DNA of 64,000 bases from Erinaceus europaeus. Its lineage: Eukaryota > Chordata > Mammalia > Eulipotyphla > Erinaceidae. Below, piece after piece: positions 1 through 11,739 of the stretch (within the stretch, counting starts at the first letter, position 1; each line of letters opens with the position of its first letter). A model generated the notes under the pieces. The model was not told the origin of the DNA. It saw only the letters and a list, made by a program, of their open reading frames with translations, and ran no database searches. A program made the translations under genes and the position numbers. The stretch lies in contig NC_080171.1 of NCBI RefSeq assembly GCF_950295315.1, positions 31,364,361-31,428,360 on the forward strand, written 5' to 3'.

Positions 1-142
1 TCTCAGGGACCCAGGTTCTAACCCTTCCCCTCCATACCCATCCCCACCTGTCAGGAGGGTGCTTCACAAGTAGTGAATCAGGTCTGCAGGGTCTTTCTCC
101 CTCTCTATCTCCACACCTTTCTAAATTTCCCTCTATAGTGCC
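1..142 (+). repeat. T2 SINE, 5' cut by window edge
   Basis: Starts within the element at gacccaggttctaaccc, followed by the cacctg...gggtgcttcaca and pyrimidine-rich tail. Confidence 0.75.
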
Positions 143-225
143 AAGTGAAAAGTAGGAAAAAAAAAAAAAGGGTAAAAGTGGCCACTTTGCAGGGTCTCGG
201 TGGCAAGAAAAAAGAAAAAAAAGAT

Positions 226-312
226 TAAATTTCATGTCTAAAGCCCTGAGGTACCAGGTTCAACCCCAAGCACCAGCATAAACCAGAACTAAGCAGTTCT
301 GGTAGAGTGCTA
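226..312 (+). repeat. T3 SINE fragment
   Basis: Head lost; ccctgaggtaccaggttcaa through 'accagaactaagcagttctg' remains. Confidence 0.6.
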
Positions 313-522
313 AACAATATTTATATTAGTAAAATTACATTTATATTAGTAAAATTACATATATATATTTAAAAAGTGTATGTCACACAACTGAAGAAGT
401 GTAGTGGCAAAGTATAAGGCTTTGGTAATAAATTAGAAATTTCACTTGATCATGACCCTAGGAACTATTTCTTTTGAGTAGTTAAAGTTTTGGGACATAG
501 CACTCATAGAAAAGGAAATACG

Positions 523-840
523 GGGGGGGGCAGTTGCGCACTGAGTTAAGCGCACATAGTACAGAGAACAAGGATCCCGGTTCAAGCCCCCGGCTCCCCA
601 CCTGCAGGAGGGTTACTTCACAGGCAGTAAAGCAGGTCTGCAGGTGTCTATCTTTCTCTCCCCCTCTGTCTTCCCCTCCTCTCTCAATTTCCTGTGTCCT
701 ATCCAACAACAATAATGTCAATGGCAACAATAACAATAACAACAACAAGGGCGAAAAAATAGCCTCCAGGAGCAGTGGATTCACGGTGCAGGCACCAAGC
801 CCCAGTGATAATCCTGGAGGCAATAAAATAAAATAAAATA
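523..840 (+). repeat. T1 SINE, long variant
   Basis: cagttgcgcactgagttaag head, intact caacaataa tail and the agcctccaggagcagtggat module, ending in (aaaat)n. Confidence 0.85.
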
Positions 841-1287
841 AAAATAAAAAATAAAGAAATTTAAAAATTAAAAAAATATTTTTAAAAATCAGTCAATTCA
901 TCTTATACTGCTAAGATGAACTAGCCAAACATGTAAATCAAAAGAGGCATACCAGCAGCTTGCTGTCCTAATTTAGATTTATTACTTCTATGGGAAAACA
1001 CTGCAAAATTTGTTGCTACAATAGGAATATGATTAACTATGTAAGACATTTGTATGCTTTGTCTCACTTGAGTCTCACAAGACTATAGGCTACAAGTCAT
1101 TTTACCAATGGAAAAATTGGGACTCAATGAAATGAGGCAATTGCCAAGAATAAATGCCTTAATATCTTAACATCAGCATTTTAGTTATCCCAGTGACACT
1201 GGGTCAGATTTACCCTTTTCCAAGTATTTGTTTCATTATTTATGTTGGGTCAACAGTTAATGTACAATTCAAAAAACTGAATGTCTG
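841..1287. other. No recognisable feature
   Basis: AT-rich unique sequence with no coherent frame or repeat seen. Confidence 0.5.
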
Positions 1288-1468
1288 ATGACTTGGGAGG
1301 TGGTGCAGTAAAGCCTTGTACTCCCAAGCATGAGGTTCTAAGTTCTATCCCCTGCATCACATGTGCCACATAGATGTTCTGCATTCTCTTTCTGGCTCTC
1401 TCTCTCTCCCCCATCTATTTCTCTATCTCTCTCCCCCACTCCTCTCATTAATAAATTATTTAAAAACT
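1288..1468 (+). repeat. T4 SINE
   Basis: gacttgggaggtggtgcagt head; TC-rich middle; ends cattaataaattattt. Confidence 0.8.
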
Positions 1469-1529
1469 GGATGTCTAATCACTATTATTCACACAAAGCT
1501 ACAAAGAAAATTGAATAGATTAGTACTAT

Positions 1530-1655
1530 CATTTATTTTTAACAGAGCACTACTAGGCTTTGGCTTATGGTGGTACAGGGCATTGAACCTGGGACTTCAG
1601 AGCCTCAGGCATAACAGTCTCTTTCCATAAGCATTATGCTATCTCTCCCCGCCCT
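1530..1655 (-). repeat. T3 SINE
   Basis: Antisense agagcactactaggctttgg to attatgctatctctccccgc. Confidence 0.8.
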
Positions 1656-2136
1656 AGATTAATTTTTTAAATTTTAAGAATGATGAAAGGTACGGAAGGA
1701 TATGATGTCTTGTTTTGCTTATAATCATATCTTGGAAATAGTTAGGGAGGTTTGGTATCCTTTAATGACATTTTTAGTGCATATCAAAGGAGTAAGGAAC
1801 TTGTTTTCTCAATGTTCGTGAACTCCGGGGATAACATTAAAACAGAAATATTCGATACACTTATTTTCCATTCTCCTTCTGGGTTCTAGCCTTACTTTCT
1901 CTACCTCCACTCAGAGTTAAATGTTAAATATTTTAAAAGCTCTGGAATAAATGGCTTTATGGTATTTGGTGATGTTCGTAATGTAAAATTACCAGGGACA
2001 ATCTGTCAATTTGAATTTCTCAGAAATGTAGTCTAACAAAACATCTTAGCTGTCCAACTCTTTTCCACAAAAAACGGAAGAAAAACACAAAACAAACAAA
2101 AAGATCAGATATATTGGGTTTATGTACCTCTGCTTT
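1656..2136. other. No recognisable feature
   Basis: Unique AT-rich sequence; nothing gene-like seen on either strand. Confidence 0.5.
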
Positions 2137-2427
2137 AAAAAAAATATTTATTTATTCCTTTTGTTGCCCTTGTTGTTTTATTGTTGTAGTTATTATTGTT
2201 GTGTTATTGATGTCGTTGTTGTTGGATAGGACAGAGAGAAATGGAGAGAGGAGAGGAAGACAGAGGAGGAGAGAAAGAGAGACACCTGCAGATCTGCTTC
2301 ACCTCCTGTGAAGGGACTCCCCTGTAGGTGGGGAGCCTGGGCTGGAACCCAATCCTTGCTCCGATCCTTGCGCTTTGCACCACCTGTGCTTAACCTGCTG
2401 CGCTACCGCCTGACTCCCTATGTACCT
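2137..2427 (-). repeat. T1 SINE
   Basis: Antisense, full length, ending gctgcgctaccgcctgactc. Confidence 0.88.
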
Positions 2428-2818
2428 CTGCTTTATTTCATTAGCACTGAAGTTCTACAGAATTGATATAAAGAACCAGGTCATCATGGGAAAGTAACAA
2501 TGTCAAATATATATTTAAAGCTGATTTATATTGAGTCCTTTAAATGCACTGTGGGTATAGTGCCCTAAATCTCAAAGCTAGAATGAATACCAACAATATG
2601 AGTACACAAATATGTAAAAGAAATAACAAATTTATTGAATTTATTTATGAAATAATCACCTTTCTCTCCTAATTCCTAGAGACTGTTCCAAAAAACTTAG
2701 CATTCTATTGTTCATCCCCTTGTTTGAGAAATAGGAAAAAAAAAAAAAAAAAAAAACCACAAAGGTAATTCACAAAACAAGAAATGGAAATAATCAGATT
2801 GGCAAAGACTTTTTTTTA

Positions 2819-3064
2819 ATTTATTTATTCCCTTCTGTTGCCCTTGTTGTTTATTGCTTTCGTTGTTGTTGGATAGGACAGAGAGAAATGGAGAGAGGAA
2901 GGGAAAACAGAGAGGGAGAGAGAAAGACACCTGCAGACCTGCTTCACCGCTTGGAAGCGACCCCTGTGCAGGTGGGGAGCCAGGGGCTCCTACCAGGATC
3001 CTTACACGGGTCCTTGCGCTTTGCGCCACGTGCGCTTAACCCGCTGTGCTACCACCCGACTCCC
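2819..3064 (-). repeat. T1 SINE
   Basis: Full-length antisense copy; preceded by agacttttttttt (2806) and followed by the same string at 3065, its target duplication. Confidence 0.88.
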
Positions 3065-4559
3065 AGACTTTTTTTTTTTAATTTCTTTATTGGGGAATTA
3101 ATGCTTTACATTCAACAGTAAATACAATAGTTTGTACATGCATAACATTCCCCAGATTCCCATTTAACAATACAACACCCACTATTTCATTCATCATCTT
3201 TCATGGACCTGTATTCTCCCCACCCACCCACCCCAGAGTCTTTTACTTTGGTGTAATACTCCAATTCCATTTCAGGTTGGACTTGTGTTTTCTTTTCTAA
3301 TCTTGTTTTTCAACTTCAGCCTGAGAGTGAGATCATCCCATATTCATCCTTCTGTTTCTGACTTATTTCACTCAACATGATTTTTTCAAGGTCCATCCAA
3401 GATCGGCTGAAAATGGTGAAGTCACCATTTTTTACAGCTGAGTAGTATTCCATTGTGTAGATATACCACAACTTGCTCAGCCACTCATCTGTTGTTGGAC
3501 ACCTGGGTTGCTTCCAGGTTTTGGCTATTACAAATTGTGCTGCCAAGAACATATGTGTACACAGATCTTTTTGGATGGATGTGTTGGGTTCCTTAGGATA
3601 TATCCCCAGGAGGGGAATTGCAGGGTCATAGGGTAGGTCCATTTCTAGCCTTCTGAGAGTTCTCCAGACTGTTCTCCACAGAGACTGGACCAATTTGCAT
3701 TCCCACCAGCAGTGCAGGAGGGTTCCTTTGACCCCACACCCTCTCCAGCATTTGCTGCTGTTACCTTTTCTGATGTATGACATTCTCACAGGAGTGAAGT
3801 GATATCTCATTGTTGTCTTGATTTGCATTTCTCTGACAATCAGAGACTTGGAGCATTTTTTCATGTGTTTCTCGGCCTTTTGGATCTCTTCTGTAGTGAA
3901 TATTCTGTCCAAGTCCTCCCCCCATTTTTGGATGGGGTTATTTGTTGTCTTGTTGTTGAGTCTGGCAAGCTCTTTATATATGTTGGTTATTAAACTCTTA
4001 TCTGATGTATGGCATGTAAAGATCTTCTCCCATTCTGTGAGGGGTCTCTTGGTTTGGGTAGTGGTTTCTTTTGCTGTGAAGAAGCTTTTTAATTTGATGT
4101 AGTCCCATAGGTTTATACTTGCCGTAGTCTTCCTTGTAATTGGATGCGTTTCATTGAAAATGTCTTTAAAATTTATGCGGAAAAAAGTTCTGCCAATATT
4201 TTCCTCTAAGTATCTGAGAGTTTCTGGTCTAACATCCAAGTCCTTGATCCACTTGGAATTTACTTTTGTATTTGGTGCAATACAGTGATTCAGTTTCATT
4301 CTTCTGCATGTTTCAACCCATTGTTTCCAACACCATTTGTTGAAGAGACTCTGCTTTCCCCATGTAATAGTCTGGGCCCCTTTGTCAAAGATTAGATGTC
4401 CATACATGTGGGGCCTCATTTCTGGGCTCTCAATTCTATTCCACTGGTCAGTGTGTCTGTTCATGTTCCAGTACCAAGCAGTTTTGATGACAATGGCCCT
4501 ATAATACAGTTTGAGATCTGGGAGTGTGATGCCTCCGGTTCTGTTCTTTTTTCTCCCCC
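3065..4559 (-). mobile_element. 5'-truncated L1, ORF2 end and 3' UTR
   Basis: The minus-strand frame 3316-4464 (382 codons) is the C-terminal part of L1 ORF2 protein, with the conserved [20 protein letters not shown] and [13 protein letters not shown] motifs and no internal stop. A 3' UTR ending in antisense 'ttctttattggggaatt' follows. agacttttttt flanks both sides (3065 and 4560). Reverse transcriptase and endonuclease domains are missing, so it cannot move by itself. Confidence 0.92.
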
Positions 4560-4756
4560 AGACTTTTTTTATGCCTTTTTTTTAACCTTATATAAGTATT
4601 TGGTAGACTGAAAAGTAACAAACACACCAGGTAAGAACATAAACTCTAAAAAATTTTCATTTTATAAGAACTTTTTAAAGTAATAACTAATAACTGTACT
4701 GAATAGTTGACATGTGCAAGCACTATCTAACCCCTTGCAAACAGTATTTTCTTTCT

Positions 4757-4903
4757 TTTTTTTTTTTTTAATTTATTTATGAGAAAGATAGGAGAGAGAG
4801 AAAGAACCAGACATTGTTCTGGGACATGTGTTGCTAGGTAATGAACTAAGGGTCTCTTGCTTGAAAGTCTAATGCCTCATCCACTGTGCCACCTCCCAGA
4901 CCA
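4757..4903 (-). repeat. T4 SINE
   Basis: Antisense; ends actgtgccacctcccagacc. Confidence 0.85.
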
Positions 4904-4959
4904 CCCAAGCTATATTTTCTGAAGGCTTTTTTTTTTTTTTCAATTTTCATCACAGTCTT

Positions 4960-5110
4960 TTGAAAACATATTTTTGAAGGATGATGAATGACATAGTGGG
5001 GGTTGCATTGTTAAATGGGAAACCGGGGAATGTTATGCATGTACAAACTATTGTATTTACTGTTGAATGTAAAACATTAATTCCCCAATAAAGAAATAAA
5101 TTATTAAAAA
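4960..5110 (+). repeat. L1 3' end fragment
   Basis: tactgttgaatgtaaaacat then attccccaataaagaaataa, the terminal L1 motif seen five times in the window. Confidence 0.8.
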
Positions 5111-5344
5111 AGAAAAACATATTTCTAAGATTTCCATGAATTCCCACTTATCAGTTTTTTATTTCCATTATTTTAGTTTACATGTCATAGTTAGGAATCC
5201 AATGAATGCCCCATCCAACATAAAATTTACAGCTGTTTTCCTCTGAAGAGTTTTATAATTTATCTCTAACATTTAGTTAATTCTTAATTAATTTTTGTTT
5301 ATAGAGAGATATGGATTTAACTTCATTCTTTAGCTTATCCAGTT

Positions 5345-5618
5345 GCCCTGCTTATTGAAAGACTTTGACCTAGCACGTTATGATTGGGCCCTCCTCAATC
5401 GCTATCGAACAGGCCATGGCCGGTGCGCCGCTATGTTCCATCGCTGGGGAGCCAGAGACGACCCGAACTGCCCCTGCGGCTACAGACAGACTATGACCCA
5501 CATAGTCAACGACTGCCACCTCTCCAGATTCAAAGGAGGTCTCGAAACTTTACATCAGGCTCAACCTGACACTGTTGACTGGCTACAGAAGAAGGGCAAA
5601 CACTAGAAGAAGAAGAAG
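5345..5618 (+). mobile_element. Non-LTR retrotransposon 3' fragment (copy 1)
   Basis: Open frame 5343-5606 reads FDLARYDWALLNRYRTGHGR, then CAAMFHRWG and a C-x-C...H...C knuckle (CPCGYRQTMTHIVNDC). This is the hallmark of the region C-terminal to the reverse transcriptase in jockey/CR1-like elements of animals, and is not L1. It ends GKH-stop and an (aga)n tail instead of poly(A). 5'-truncated. A second copy at 44.3 kb shares about 110 bp with six differences. The clade is not resolved by eye. Confidence 0.75.
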
Positions 5619-5763
5619 TTTCTCTCATCAGAAAGATTGGGAGATATTAATGTTTCTTTCATCTAGAGTTTTTCAAGTATTTGACTGTTTCATTTAAAAG
5701 TTTAGGTAAGCATGAAATTATATATAGCATTCTCTTAAAAGCATGTGACAAATCTTATAATTT

Positions 5764-6030
5764 CGGGAGTTGGGTGGTAGCGCACCGGATTAAGTGCACG
5801 TGGCGCAAAGCACAAGAACTGGCTCAAGGATCCTGGTTGGACCCTCCCACCCCCCACCCCCACCTGCAGGGAAGTAGCTTTACAAGCGGGGAAGCAGGTC
5901 TGCAGGTGTCTATCTTGCTCTCCCCCTCACTGTCTTTCCCTTCTCTCTCCATTTCTCTGTCCTATCTAACAACGACATAAATAAAAAAAATAATAACTCT
6001 AACAACAATAAAAACAAGGGCAACAAAATG
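5764..6030 (+). repeat. T1 SINE
   Basis: gagttgggtggtagcgcacc head; tail caacaataaaaacaagggca. Confidence 0.85.
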
Positions 6031-6107
6031 GAAAATAAATTACCCAAGTTATTTAAATATATGTATATTTTAAGTTCACATACATGTATTCTCTTAAAGA
6101 TTCTAAT

Positions 6108-6310
6108 GTGGGGGCTGGGTAGTGACACACCTAGTGAAGTGCACATGTTACCATGTACAAGTACTGGGGTTCAAGCCCTCGGTCTCCACCTTTGGGAGGA
6201 AAGCTTCACAAGTGGTTAACCACTGCTGCAAGTCTCTCTCTCTTTCCCTCTCTCTCTTTTTCAATTTCTCTGTTCAATCAAATAAAATAAAGTTTTTTTT
6301 AAAAAAAAGA
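6108..6310 (+). repeat. T2 SINE
   Basis: gggctgggtagtgacacacc head; ends in an A-rich run. Confidence 0.8.
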
Positions 6311-6649
6311 TTTTAATGTGTAGAGTGGTGATAGCTTCATTCTGGTATCTACTTGTACCTTCACTTTTTTTTTTCAGTTGTCTTGCTAGTTTGTCTTTTC
6401 AAAAATGCAGCTCAGCTTTGTTAATCATGTGATATTCATTTTCCATTCCAATAAACATAAGTCTTCTAATTCTTTATTTGTATAAATTTTCAATTTCAAT
6501 AGTTTATTGGGATAATTGCTGTACTCCCTGACATTTAGCCTTTATCATTTCTTAATAAAGTCCTCATAAATTTTTATGATCCATCATGTCTTTAATTTGT
6601 ATTAATTTCTTCCTTAATCCAGTAACTTTGTAATATATCTTGCAGTCTT
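6311..6649. other. No recognisable feature
   Basis: AT-rich unique sequence. Confidence 0.5.
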
Positions 6650-7558
6650 TTATTTTATTTACTGATTCATTTTTTGGATAGAGACCGATAGGGAATGGAG
6701 AGATAAAGGAGAAAGAGAGACACTTGCAGCACTGCTTCACCACTCATGCAGGTGGGGACTGTTGGGAACATGTGTAAGCCTGATAGAGCTTAGGGAGAAC
6801 CACCCCCATCTTTGGATGGAGGTCTGAGAAGATAACCTCTTGGTAAGTCTCTCTCAACTGAGGTGAGCAGAAGGGGAGAAACTCAGACTTGGTTCTTTCC
6901 TTCTTGACTCTCAGGCCCACAGATACCCCAGTACTTCCCTGCATTAACTGCAGGCCACATGGCCACAGATTCACTTAGTCAAAGTCACCTTGTGATCACA
7001 GAAGAACACACCTTATCACACATTTCATCACACACCTCAGACCCCAGACAAGAGAAATTCCAAACTATATGGCTTTTTGATATTCATCTTCTCTCTGTCT
7101 CACCCTTTGGGTTCAACCCCTATGCTTCTCTCAAATATCTTTGGATAATTAAGTTGCTTGTGTCATGGAAAATAACTGTCTTGTATCTCATCAATTCCTG
7201 TCATACCAGCCCCCTACCTTAGGGGAATGCTGACTGTTAAGAAACCTGTAATTTGTGACATATTTCAACAATAATTACCTCCATTGCTTTTCTATTTAAC
7301 TCATGTCCATTTTGCTAATAGACAGACTCTAGGATTCTGGGATTCTAAGGACTCAGATTCTACACACGCTAAGAGTCCCCTGGTGTCTTTTACTTCGTGT
7401 CACCCGTCGTGAGCGAGAAAGAACCAGCCCGTTACCTTTCCCCTGGAGGACACCCACCGGAGGAGAGAAACACCCCGAAAGGGGACCAGGAGCTTGAGCC
7501 AGGGTCCTTGCACACTGTAACATAATACATTCTACCAGGTGCACCACAGCCCAGCCCC
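6650..7558 (-). repeat. T2 SINE split by a solo LTR
   Basis: Antisense SINE halves at 6650-6759 and 7481-7558; the join across the insert restores a normal caggtggggaccagg. Confidence 0.8.
6760..7480 (+). mobile_element. Solo LTR, ERV-II (betaretrovirus-like)
   Basis: 721 bp beginning TGTTGGGAACATG, flanked by the 6-bp duplication ggggac (6754-6759 and 7481-7486). The right end has gagagaaacacccc, a U5 feature of ERV-K-type LTRs. It ends in gaaa rather than CA, perhaps through decay. No internal viral sequence remains. Confidence 0.7.
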
Positions 7559-7644
7559 ATCTTGACATTTTGTGAAATTCTCCAGCCATTTATTTTTCAA
7601 GTTTAATTAATTATGGTTAAAGACTGTACTCTTTTAAAACGTTT

Positions 7645-7694
7645 TTTTTTTACCAGAGCACTGGTCAGCTCTGGCTGATGGTCGTGCAGGGGAA
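7645..7694 (-). repeat. T3 SINE fragment
   Basis: Antisense tttaccagagcactggtcag, cut off after about 45 bp by the next SINE. Confidence 0.6.
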
Positions 7695-7699
7695 AGAAT

Positions 7700-7865
7700 G
7701 TACTCTTTACATTACAGTGCACAAGCATGCAGGTTCAAACCCCCCACCCCCACCTGCAGGGGTAGAAGCTCCATGAGTGTCAAAGACAGTAGGTGTCTGT
7801 TTCCCTCTCTACCTCCCCCTCCCCTCTCAATTTCTGTCTCTATCCAATAATAAATAACTAAATAT
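7700..7865 (+). repeat. T2 SINE
   Basis: acattacagtgcacaagcat to ctatccaataataaataact. Confidence 0.8.
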
Positions 7866-8261
7866 GTGGTTATCATTCTTTGAATTTTGTTTGGATGGGG
7901 TTTCTCTAGTATACAGCACATGCTTAATTTTTGTATTTCATATAAATATGAAGAATGTGTATTACCATTCACTGAGTATAATAACCTACATATTGGGTCC
8001 ACAGTACTTTCTATATCCCTACCTTCTTTTTTTGCTTACTGAGGGTATAGTTGTAGCCTTCCACTCTAATTGGGGATTTCTACATTTCTCCTTGTTCACT
8101 GATAAATTTCACAACACATTGAATTCTGCACATCCACAATTGCTAAATCTTCCTGTGAGTTAATCCTTTTATCACTGGCAATGATCTCCTTTGACTAGCA
8201 AATCTTTTTACCTGAAATTAATATAACCACAGTGACTGTTAGTTTTTAAAATTTTTTATAT

Positions 8262-8525
8262 TTATTTATTTTATTTTTCCCTTTTGTTGCCCTTGTTTTT
8301 TTATTGTTTTTGTAGTTATTGATGTCATCATTGTTAGATAGGAGAAATGGAGAGAGATGGGGAAGTCAGAGAGGGGGAGAGAAAGGCACCTCTAAACCTG
8401 CTTCACCGCCTGTGAAGGGACTCCCCTCTAGGTGTGGAGCTGGGAGCTCTAACCAGGATCCTTAATATGGTCCTGGCGCTTTGCAACACATGCGCTTAAC
8501 CCGCTGCGCTACAGCCTGACTCTCT
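8262..8525 (-). repeat. T1 SINE
   Basis: Antisense; ends gctgcgctacagcctgactc. Confidence 0.85.
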
Positions 8526-8789
8526 CAGTATTTTTTTACAGACTTATACCTACATTTAACCTCTTCTACAAAACTGAATTGCTTTGTTTATCCAATAATT
8601 TTTATCTTTTATTGGAGGATTTAGTCAATTACTTACAAGTAATTCAATCTCTAATGCACTTGAGTTTCAGTTCATTTTCCTAATATGCCATTTTTTCTGT
8701 TTTCTTTATCCCCCTCGCAAGCTAAATGCCACCATTTTCATTTAATACTTGAAAAGTTTATTGCTAGATTGTTTTATGCGGTGTGTCAC

Positions 8790-8920
8790 TGGGCCTGGAA
8801 GTGGCACAATGGGTTAAGCATTGGGCCCTCAAGTATGAAGTAGCAAATTTGATACCCAGTATCCTCTGCCAAAGTGATGTTCTGGTCTCTCCTATCTCTC
8901 TCATAAATACATAAATCATA

Positions 8921-8967
<47 letters not shown>

Positions 8968-8968
8968 T
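8790..8968 (+). repeat. T4 SINE with (TA)n microsatellite tail
   Basis: tggaagtggcacaatgggtt head; the A-rich tail has expanded into a TA tract (8930-8958) flanked by short TG/CA runs. Confidence 0.8.
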
Positions 8969-9189
8969 TATTACTATTGTCAGGGGTACTGTCTCAGCTC
9001 TCCTAAAATAGATGGATAAATACCTTATCCACTACCAGTTACCAATATTGTTTTTCAAAATCTTCAAGACATTTTTAATCACTATTCATCTAATCTATAT
9101 TTACCTCTTTACAGTCATCACTCCTTCTTGCATCATCAAGCTTCTGCTATCATCTTCCTTCAACTTAAAGGCAACATTTTAATATAAAT

Positions 9190-9307
9190 TTTTAAGTTGA
9201 TTTATTAATGAGAATCAGAGTAACACTCTAGCTCATGTGAGGCCAAGGGTCATTGTACTTGGGACCTCATGAGTCCAACACTTTATTCACTGCACCCCCT
9301 CCCAGGT
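9190..9307 (-). repeat. T4 SINE
   Basis: Diverged antisense copy; 'gcaccccctcccaggtc' end. Confidence 0.7.
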
Positions 9308-9394
9308 CATGGTAACATTATTCTTTGTGACATCATTTTTAAATAGTTTGTTATGGAGGGAATATTAATTTTATGTGTTGTGTTGTTTTGCTTT

Positions 9395-9575
9395 GAAATT
9401 GCCAGGGCTTCACTATTCTGCGTTGGCTTATTCAGATAGAGTGGCAGAGACAGAGAGAGAAACACCACAACACTGCAGCTTCTCCCAGCACTGTGGGGGT
9501 GGGAAGATAAAATGAAGCCATATACATGGCAAAGCAGATGCATTACCAGGTGATCTATCTCATCAGTTGCATGCA
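9395..9575 (-). repeat. T5-type old SINE
   Basis: cagagagagaaacaccacaa core and atacatggcaaagcagatgc tail; clearly more diverged than the other families. Confidence 0.55.
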
Positions 9576-9654
9576 AAACTTAAAGTTTACCTATTACATT
9601 CTGTTTGCTATGATCATTTTAGATTTGCATAAAACTCTAGGTTGGTTATTATTT

Positions 9655-9842
9655 GCTTTTTAAAAAATTTGTTTATTTGATGAGAAAGAATTCAAGATGG
9701 AAGGAGATTGAGAGGGAGAGACACCTGCAGCCCTGCTCCACTGCTTGTGAAGCTTTCTCCTTACAGATGGAGACCAAGGGCTTGAAATGGGGTCTTTGTG
9801 CATTATAATATGCGCACTCTACAAGATGTGCCACCAGCTCCA
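9655..9842 (-). repeat. T2 SINE
   Basis: Antisense, gagagacacctgcagccctg core. Confidence 0.8.
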
Positions 9843-9971
9843 TATTGTTTGTTTTTTAATCACTTTGAAAATGCAATTCCACTATCTCCTGTTTCTCACT
9901 GTTTTGTTGTCATATTTTTGATCCTATACAAGTAGTGCACATGATTTCACTGTTTTTAATTTTTTAAGAGA

Positions 9972-10101
9972 TTTACTTTATGGCAATTGGAGGTAATATA
10001 ATGGCTAAAATACTGGACTGATAATTACAAGGCCCTGAATTTGAGCCCAAGTGTCACACGTGCCTGAGAAGTTCCAGTGCTTCTCTCTCCACTCTATCTG
10101 A

Positions 10102-10145
<44 letters not shown>

Positions 10146-10165
10146 GAGAAAGAAAGAAAGAAAGA
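9972..10165 (+). repeat. T4-like SINE with (GAAA)n tail
   Basis: ggaggtaatataatggctaa head; from about 10100 an uninterrupted GAAA tetranucleotide run replaces the A tail, with a single gagaga break. Confidence 0.7.
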
Positions 10166-10377
10166 GGAAGGAAGGGGGAGGGAGGGAAGGAAGCCGGGTG
10201 GTAGCACTGTTATGCATGGGCCGCTGACACCCTTGCACGCAAGGGCAGAGTCTGCGACCCCAATCATTTCTCATCCCACCTTTTTATAGTTATCACAGAG
10301 TGGGTACAGGTGGAAATATTTACGCAGAACAAGGAACAGTTGGTTTCGGGTTAATGGCTGTTCTCAATATTCGGGCT

Positions 10378-10692
10378 TTTCTCTAACCTCACAGCACAAG
10401 GACTAGTGTAAGAATCCAGGTGCAGGCCCCCGGCTCCCCACCTGCAGGGTAGTCACCTCACAGGCAGTGAAGCAGATCTACGGGTGCCTGTCTTTCTCTC
10501 CTCCTCTCTGCCTCACCCCCCCACCTGATTTCTCTCTGTCCTATCCAACAACAGCAGCAGCAATAACAAGGGCAACAAAATGGGGAAAATGACCTCCAGG
10601 AGCAGTGGATTGGTAGTGCAGGCACCAAGTCCCAGAGATAACCCTGTAGGCAAAAAGAGAGGAGAGGAGAGGAAAGGGCAGGGGAGGGGAGG
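10378..10692 (+). repeat. T1 SINE, long variant, with (GGGGA)n tail
   Basis: The head is decayed; tail module gacctccaggagcagtggat present, then a purine pentamer run from 10658. Confidence 0.8.
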
Positions 10693-10693
10693 G

Positions 10694-11420
10694 AGGCTAG
10701 ACATGGACCTTCCAAATGACACAGTAATTCCTCTCCTAGGGATATACTCCAAGGACTCCATAACACCCAACCAAAAAGGTATGTGTACACCTATGTTCAT
10801 AGCAACACAATTTGTAATAGCTAAAACCTGGAACCAACCCAGATGCTCAACAACAGATGAATGGCTAAGAAAGCTGTGGTATATATACACAATGGAATAC
10901 TACGCAGCTATTAAAAACAATGAACCCACCTTCTCTGACCCATCTTGGATGGAGCTAGAAGGAATTATGTTAAGTGAGCTAAGTCAGAAGGACAAAAACA
11001 GGATGGGGTAGGTAGCATAATGGTTATGCAAACAGACTCTCAAGCCTGAGGCTCCGTCAAGTTCCAGGTTCAATTTCCCGCACCACCATAAGCCAGAGCT
11101 GAGCAGTGCTCCGGTGAAAAAAAAAAAAAAAGGAAAAAACAAAAACAAAAACAAGTATGGGATGATCCCATTCATAAACAGAAGCTGAGAAAGAAGAACA
11201 GAAAGGGAAACTCAAAGCAGGATCTGACTGAGTTTGGAGTAGGGCACCAAAGTAAAAATCTCTGGGTGGAGGGTGAGGGTACATGGTCAGCTTCACCTGG
11301 GGGAGGGTGGGGTGGGACACAGTCTTTTGGTGGTGGAAATGGTGTTAATGTACACTCCTATTAATTTGTAGTCATATAAATCACTATTTAATTAATATGA
11401 GGGAGGAAAAATTGAATGTC
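10694..11420 (+). mobile_element. L1 3' fragment interrupted by a T3 SINE
   Basis: The L1 ORF2 tail ([13 protein letters not shown] encoded near 10880-10920) runs to about 11000. A T3 SINE with 15-A tail occupies 11003-11131, and L1 resumes with tatgggatgatcccattcat through its 3' UTR. The L1 is therefore older than the SINE. Confidence 0.85.
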
Positions 11421-11739
11421 TCAAACTTGTCAATACACAAACCATAGGCTGAGTCTTTGAAATGTTGACTCTCCTAAAAGCTTAAACCAAGAGAGCAGAA
11501 GCAACCAGTAGTGTTACTTCATAAAATACAGATATATATAAATAACATCAAATGACAAATTATGGTGAGGTTGTGTATGGTACAGCAAATCCTAACAATG
11601 GGATTTGCAAAGTCAACCTAACTGCCAAATAATTTGACTATAGCAATAACTATCTATTGCCTTCTTAAACCCTAAGACAGCAGGAACCTCCCGCTTCCTC
11701 TATAAAGCCAAAATTTCCCCCAGTCCTGGAACCTCTAGG
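11421..11739 (+). repeat. Probable L1 3' UTR-like sequence
   Basis: No frame; position between two L1 pieces and AC-rich composition suggest L1-derived DNA, but I see no diagnostic motif. Confidence 0.35.

Noticed and set aside
534..836. 100-codon frame
   Set aside because: It lies wholly within a T1 SINE; similar frames recur in every T1 copy.
10077..10289. Lys/Glu-rich frame
   Set aside because: Translation of a (GAAA)n microsatellite.
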